Part shown: positions 8,179-13,075 of the stretch, piece after piece | Layout: every line of letters begins with the position of its first letter | Position numbering within the stretch: the stretch's first letter is position 1 | From: Phoronis ovalis | Lineage: Eukaryota; Phoronida; Phoronidae | Assembly: GCA_028565635.1 (NCBI GenBank) | Contig: JAOXYB010040595.1 | Span: forward strand, 1-13,075 | Length of the DNA stretch: 13,075 bases | Reading direction: 5' to 3' | Made by a program: the position numbers and the translations under genes | Notes under the pieces: generated by a model | What the model saw: only the letters and a program-made list of their open reading frames with translations | Databases searched by the model: none | Told to the model about the DNA's origin: nothing

Positions 8179-10632
8179 GTCGGCTTGAACCCGAGGAACA
8201 GAATTCGCTCTAGGCTTTCGCAGCATAATGCAGTCTTCGTCTTCTTTGATTTCTTCAGGCGGCAAGGTCTTTGCACGGGTTCTGTTGAAATATTCAGAGT
8301 GTGAAGAATTCCTGTTCCCAGTGGGAATGGACTTTTGTTGTAAGGATACTATAATTTCTTCTGAAGATGCTTGCATATTTCTAGAACTACTGACAGATTT
8401 GGAGTTATCCAAGTCTGAATTAGTTTTATCATTTGCAACAAGAATCACTCCTGCATTACTCATCTTCAAAGAATCCATATTGTTCTGATTTCGAGAAATG
8501 GGTTCTGCAAACCCTTTGTAACTAACATCTTCTACTGAATTTATATCATTCTCAGGGATAGATTCACAAATACTCCGAGACATGGGCATACTTTTATGAT
8601 TAACATGCACATTCACTGCAGGCACGGACTGGCTCATTCCTTGACCACCATTTTGTTTCACACCCAACAATTCTACTGAGTTCTGTGCCTTCATTTTCAA
8701 ATTTGCAAATTCAGATTTACTTTTAGGTAACGAGTGAGCATACGCCTCTGGAATAAACATTGACGACTCTTCTTTATTGGTCGAATGATTTTTTGGTAAT
8801 GTATTGTGTTTTAGGTCATAGTCAAAATCATATGTTGGTAAACCATTAGGTTTTGATGTCATTTTGGGTGGTGGGCTCTTGTCTAGAGCATATTTGTTTT
8901 CAAGCACTTCTTCAGGTTTAATTTTATTTCTAAAGCTACTAAATGAAACAATACTGTGTTTGGATTTCTTTTGTTTTGAGTCTTTGACACGTTCAGTTTG
9001 AGCAATGGAGCAGCCTTCCTTCACTGGTGAATTTACGGGAGAACTTTTCATTAATGATTGCACAATAGGTTTCAACTTTGACTTGATACTTCCTGTTGAT
9101 AAGCCATTCGTTTTATGCTTACCACTTTTTATAGATTTATCTCCCCTTGTCAAAGAATTATAAAGCCCTGATTTTTCGTGCCAAGAAGCGCTCATCGACA
9201 TTGGCAGCATTTTATCAAAAGGGTCTACATCTGTTGTCGTAGCCATAGCCGAAGGGTGCCACGACATACTCATACTGGAGGGCAGCATTTTGTCAAATGG
9301 ATCATGACCTGGAGTTAACTTATCTGTATTGCACATATTTTCTTGCGAGTAGCATTTATCTTTGCCATATTGATGAGCATAATACTTGCGATGTAAAGAA
9401 TCTAGAAGTGTTGTAGGAGTGTTAGGTGTTCCCAGTTGAGAGTCAGACGTAACAGGAGATTGCACATTATTCAATGGACTGGTTGCAGTATTATTTGCGG
9501 TTACATTATTGACATTGCCATTTGGCATACATTCATTAAAAAATCCATTTGCGGTAGACATGTCAGCTTTTCCATGGTGCACATCACTAGAAGATAACCT
9601 ATAAGATGAGCTTATAGAATCTGAACCATTTTTAGTAGGTTTTTCAGTTGAGACTCCTAAATTTTGACCATTCTTCTTTTCCTTCGAGTCATTTATTATA
9701 GGTACCGGTTTTCCCTCATTATGCACTGGTGTCACTGTTTCAAATTGTTTCTGTATACTGTATCCTGCTTTCTCACTGATCGGACTACTTTCATAATTAA
9801 GCAAGCTTATCTGAGTATTACCATTAGGTGCTGTTTTAGTCATATTAGCTGGACTTGATTTCAATTCAGATTGCACTTTGGTGGGACTTGCAAAATCTAA
9901 AGACAATTTTGAACGAGCAGCTTTTTGCTGTTCGTTTATTGAAATTGTTTTAGTTGCATCATTATCCCTAGCTCCACAAATGCCATTGACAGTGTGACAT
10001 TTATCAACAGAGTCAGCAGTTATGCTACTTAGAGCTCCATTTATTTCCTTTCCAGGTTTACTTGCTAACTTAGCATTTGAGCATACTTCAATAGAATTTT
10101 TATTGCCATAGCTATTACGTTTTTCCATATCTTGAGATTTTCGCCTCTCTTTCATTTTCCGCTTGCCCGGAACAACTGAGTCACTTTTACTTCCTTTATA
10201 TGTTTGTGTACTTTGTGTCACTTTGAACTGCGGATTTCTCTCTCTTGGCTCCCATATGACAACTTTGCACACACCCTTTTGAATAGTTGTTGAGCTAGTT
10301 TTCTCCGCATGTGGTGAAACATTTCCGTTACTGTCCCTTCGAACTTGATTTATATTAATATCAGATAATCTGATCTCCATATTACCGGATATTTCCATTT
10401 TTGTCGAATTTGCAACAACTGTTTTTGTTAGAGAAGGTGATGTAACACCAGTTTCATAATTCTGATTGGTTGATTTCCAACATATTGTTTTACCTATATC
10501 CTCACTAGATGGTGACAGAGGGGGTGGCGGTGGAATAAAAAGTTCAATATCATCTGATTTGCAGCTACTGGCTGGCAAAATGCCACAGCTTCTGATTACT
10601 ACACATTCACTCTTAGTATTCGGTAGCAATAT
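8176..10632 (-). CDS. Large internal coding exon of an unrecognised, probably disordered scaffold-like protein (partial gene)
   Basis: This exon stays open for 819 codons on the minus strand. The frame begins inside a strong acceptor (ctatttttatctttccag, then ATA TTG CTA), with an in-frame stop about 13 codons upstream and no ATG before residue 78, so it is an internal exon. At the other end the frame reads GAC CAG then gtatag: a CAG|GT donor, or Val plus a TAG stop if unspliced. Residue numbers count from the TTG at 10629. Visible parts: PPPPPLSP (33-40); KVVIW (122-126), like a protein phosphatase 1 RVxF docking motif; a basic stretch with RRKS (154-171); many Ser/Thr-Pro sites; two DPFDKMLP repeats (443-458 and 469-484); a basic patch (552-559); KSPPPK (584-589); LPKNHS and LPKSKS (611-638); and a tail with RAKTLPP and RKPRANSVP (785-812). 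No globular domain, signal peptide or membrane segment is seen. It could belong to a cytoskeletal or endocytic adaptor; I do not recognise the family. Confidence 0.88.
9178..9303 (-). repeat. Internal 16-residue protein duplication, DPFDKMLP...SWH
   Basis: Residues 443-458 (DPFDKMLPSSMSMSWH) and 469-484 (DPFDKMLPMSMSASWH) of the large exon are two copies of one motif, 26 residues apart. The first eight residues are identical and both copies end in SWH. The DNA copies (9256-9303 and 9178-9225) differ at several silent or near-silent sites, so this is not a fresh duplication, and conservation of the peptide suggests it is kept. DPF tripeptides are known to bind the AP-2 alpha appendage in endocytic adaptors. 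That role is only a possibility here. Confidence 0.85.
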
Positions 10633-10652
10633 CTGGAAAGATAAAAATAGAT
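10633..10652 (-). promoter_or_regulatory. Splice acceptor of the large exon
   Basis: Read on the minus strand this is a pyrimidine-rich tract ending in ctttccag immediately before ATA TTG CTA. It defines the 5' edge of the large exon at 10632 and puts that exon in phase 0. It also explains why no start codon is found at the head of the open frame. Confidence 0.8.
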
Positions 10653-11105
10653 TCAGTTCTGATTTAGATTACGGAACTGATGGAGAACAATTTTGCCATG
10701 GCATTGTTATTACCGACTGAAAACTTTCTAAAATTTCATGTGAGGCAAATTGTCTACGTACACGTTTAATGAAAGTCTTCTGCAAATACAAACTATGTTC
10801 CAGGTGATGCTATAAGGAGTACAAGAACAGCTGTTTATACTTGCATTAAAATATAATAAGGTTCCTTCTGCAACACCAAAATAGAAAACAAATTATATGT
10901 CACATATATGAAATAGGATATGAATATATGTAATATACTTGAAACTTTATCTTAAATATCACATGAGTGAACAAACATTTAAAAGTCATAAAAATCCCTT
11001 TCAGCAAAGGTAACATTAAGGGTGGAGTAGTATGTAGTCTGATAGTAAAGTAATAAAGTAAAGATGAGTAGGTAGAATTCACATTTGATTTCCATAATTA
11101 TATAC
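10653..11105. other. Probable intron between the 34-base exon and the large exon
   Basis: AT-rich, without a convincing frame. On the minus strand it is bounded by the gtatat donor at 11105-11104 and the acceptor at 10633. Confidence 0.5.
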
Positions 11106-11139
11106 CTGGTTTACCTTCTTATTGTGTAACTGAATATTT
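11106..11139 (-). CDS. Candidate 34-base coding exon just upstream of the large exon
   Basis: The acceptor (ttgaatttttttaagcag) is good and the donor is CAG|gtatat. Only one reading frame gives a phase-0 end that can join the large exon: a third codon base A, then N I Q L H N K K V N Q. The next residues in the large exon are I L L P N T K. The 5' phase also fits the donor at 11788, whose leftover CA plus this A gives Gln. An alternative donor eight bases earlier (AAG|gtaaac) is possible. The call rests on splice signals and phase alone. Confidence 0.5.
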
Positions 11140-11787
11140 CTGCTTAAAAAAATTCAAGGTACATTTCTATTTGATGTTTCACCAATAGAGCCTCGTGAGT
11201 TGGGAAAATAGTACATCTAACTGTCTACCAAATCAGTAAAATTACAAATGGACCATTAATATATATTTAAGAGGAAGTTATATTTAAGCTACAAAAGCAT
11301 ACCAATGTTGTGTATTACTCTGTAAATGAGAACAAATAATCTAATTTTGGTACATATTTGGTACTAAACCTGACTACATCCATTAGCAGAGACAAAATTT
11401 TACTCCCTGGCAAAATGCAATATTATCATCATCTTCACTACTGTCTGAAGCTCAACACTTTATTTGGGCCATCAGCAATATACTCACAGCTCATTTGGTC
11501 AATAAAGGCATAAGCACATAAAACAAAAAAAAATATTCCTATCAAAGCTGAACATTGAACGAAGGATTTAAAAATGTTTTACTTTTATAATGCTATTTCC
11601 CATGTTATCAGTAGAATCCAGATTGGACCTACAAAATCATCCTTCCATTAACACTATCCTTTTCCTAAATACCATATACAGTTGATACCAGTTATTTCCA
11701 GCAAATACCACAAAAAGTAACAATTCAAATGTTATAACGCATAACAAATTGTCTTTTTTCACTTTTTTTACATATAATCGAACTTAC
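11140..11787. other. Probable intron; opposing short frames near 11390-11560
   Basis: It runs from the gtaagt donor at 11787 to the acceptor at 11140. Between about 11390 and 11560 both strands carry open stretches of roughly 45 codons. The plus-strand one reads SEAQHFIWAISNILTAHLV, and the minus-strand one is strongly hydrophobic (LIGIFFFVLCAYAFIDQMS). Neither joins the gene in phase, so I annotate neither. Confidence 0.4.
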
Positions 11788-11999
11788 TGGTATTGGCCCG
11801 AAATTCTATACATTTTTATACAAGTGCTATACACAAGCCATTTTTGAAAGAGGTACAGCATTGCCTGATGCAAGTGTTCATCTTGTTGAACGAAATTTTC
11901 ATGCAATATTGTCAAAAAATTATATATTCCATCATGGACATATATCCACATTGATATATACATAGGCATGTGTTCACATCTTCTGATTACATCTGCCAT
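11788..11999 (-). CDS. Candidate upstream coding exon ending at a GTAAGT donor (5' boundary uncertain)
   Basis: A 71-codon minus-strand frame runs from an ATG at 11999 to a TAA at 11784-11786. A perfect donor (CCA|gtaagt) sits just before that stop, so splicing would remove it. The last codon is split as CA|A, which matches the first base of the 34-base exon at 11139 and continues as Q N I Q L H. The peptide is rich in aromatic residues, His and Met (for example FVQQDEHLHQAMLYLFQKW) and resembles no domain I know. ATG context is weak at -3 (t) but has G at +4. The ATG directly follows tttag, so it may be an acceptor rather than a start, and other AG acceptors lie inside the frame. Open frames of this length are expected by chance here. 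Confidence 0.35.
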
Positions 12000-13075
12000 C
12001 TAAATGTACTAAGCTGCGGTGACCACAAACTACCATCTTACAATTTCTGGTAAGTGTAACTATAATGAGTCGATTACGTCATCCAAGATTTTCTACTTAC
12101 ATTACACAATCACATCTATTTCCATACAACTTCACTTATATAAGTTACCTGAGAAAACAGGTGCAGACATACAAACTCAGATGATCTAAACCGCTTAATT
12201 TCCATACTTAAATGTTAACGACCAACTTTAAAAGGTAGATATGTATACCTTGATGGCCTGAAATTCCTACTAATTACTAGTGAATGAAAACATCACAAGA
12301 ACATCAAAGGTTATATTGAAAGTTTTCTAGTTAAACAGTTGTCTTTAAAACTAAATGACATTAATATCAAATGGATATTCCTAAAAAATGCATACCTGAA
12401 CATAAAACTAGAACATCTCATGCAAATCTTTAAAAAATCACTCAAGAAACTTTTCTGCTGCGCAACACACAAATGAACTACACTAAACATAGGAACTAAT
12501 ATCTTACAGCCCCAAAAAGGATCAAACTACTGCTTTGTAAATATAATGTAAAGCTTTTTTTGTACAAAACTAAGGAATATAGCATCCTTATTAGCTTAGT
12601 TTTTCCACAAATTGGAGTAATTGAGGATGAGCGTAGCTAATTCAAACAGACAATTCAGCTGTCAAAGCAAAGACTTGTACTAAGGAAAATATTCCACTAG
12701 GTATAAATATATGGTATTCATTCAACATTATGTGTCAGATTACAATAGTAAGATCAGAAAAAAGTCTTTCAATAATAATACATACCTATGAAAGCCCAAA
12801 AATGTCAAATAATTAGGTTTTCAATGTTATTTTGTTATAATTTACGTTTGTTAGCTTTGACATTTCCATAAGATGGTATTAATGACTAAAAAGTATCTGT
12901 AACACTGTATAATTTGTGCCAAGCTTCACTGGTATAAGTTTATAGTATTGCAGAAAGATGTAATACTAAATTCCATTAAAGCCTCATTCACCAGGTGATT
13001 AGACTTGCTCAAGTCCTTGTGAACTTAAAAAAAAAAATTATGTTTAATTCTCTTTTTTATGTCTTTTACATCAGT
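12000..13075. other. Upstream intronic or 5' region with weak splice-like patches only
   Basis: On the minus strand, 12148-12101 has a strong acceptor (tgcacctgttttctcag) and a perfect gtaagt donor, but it has stops in all three frames. It could only be a 5' UTR exon or a coincidence. At 12427-12396 there is a 32-base open stretch (ICMRCSSFMF) ending at CAG|gtatgc. No promoter, CpG-rich island or clear first exon is seen. Confidence 0.4.

Noticed and set aside
8228-8488. Plus-strand 86-codon frame opposite the large exon, and similar ones at 9664-9858 and 10466-10720.
   Set aside because: These are antisense shadows of the strong minus-strand exon.
8176-10632. A bacterial gene starting at TTG.
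   Set aside because: The TTG is three bases inside a splice acceptor, with no ribosome binding site. Gene density and composition are not bacterial.

Overview
The window looks like part of an AT-rich animal genome, by eye roughly two thirds A+T. It holds one convincing gene, read on the minus strand. Genes are not packed together. The single long open frame (819 codons, minus strand) has no ATG at its start and is bounded by a textbook splice acceptor and a usable donor, so it is an internal exon of a spliced eukaryotic gene. The low-complexity, Ser/Asn/Lys-rich product, long AT-rich introns and small flanking exons fit an invertebrate metazoan, possibly a mollusc or other lophotrochozoan. 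That placement is inference only; nothing here fixes the species.

Layout, in the direction of transcription (high to low coordinates). 13075-12000 is intronic or 5' flanking, with only weak exon candidates. 11999-11788 is a candidate coding exon ending at a perfect GTAAGT donor. 11139-11106 is a 34-base candidate exon. 10632-8176 is the big exon (2457 bases, exactly 819 codons, phase 0 at both ends). The first two join to the big exon without a frame conflict. From 8175 to about 2457 lie AT-rich introns with several low-confidence microexon candidates (6111-6094, 5379-5341, 5204-5117, 3066-3010). A phase-consistent set then follows: 2456-2422, 1700-1664 and 1095 downward. Spliced together they give a short helical C-terminus with a TGA stop at 1090-1088. 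From 1087 to 1 is likely 3' UTR and flank, including a cluster of ATCGCGAT boxes near the left edge.

The big exon encodes a long, probably disordered, phosphorylatable linker or scaffold segment. It has a PPPPP run near its start, about fifteen Ser/Thr-Pro sites, a basic cluster with RRKS, a KVVIW motif like a protein phosphatase 1 docking site, and a near-perfect 16-residue duplication beginning DPFDKMLP. I do not recognise the family. Flanking exons were found by eye from splice signals and phase. In sequence this AT-rich, short open stretches next to AG/GT are common, so those calls carry modest confidence. No rRNA, tRNA, CRISPR, intact transposon or bacterial-type operon was seen.
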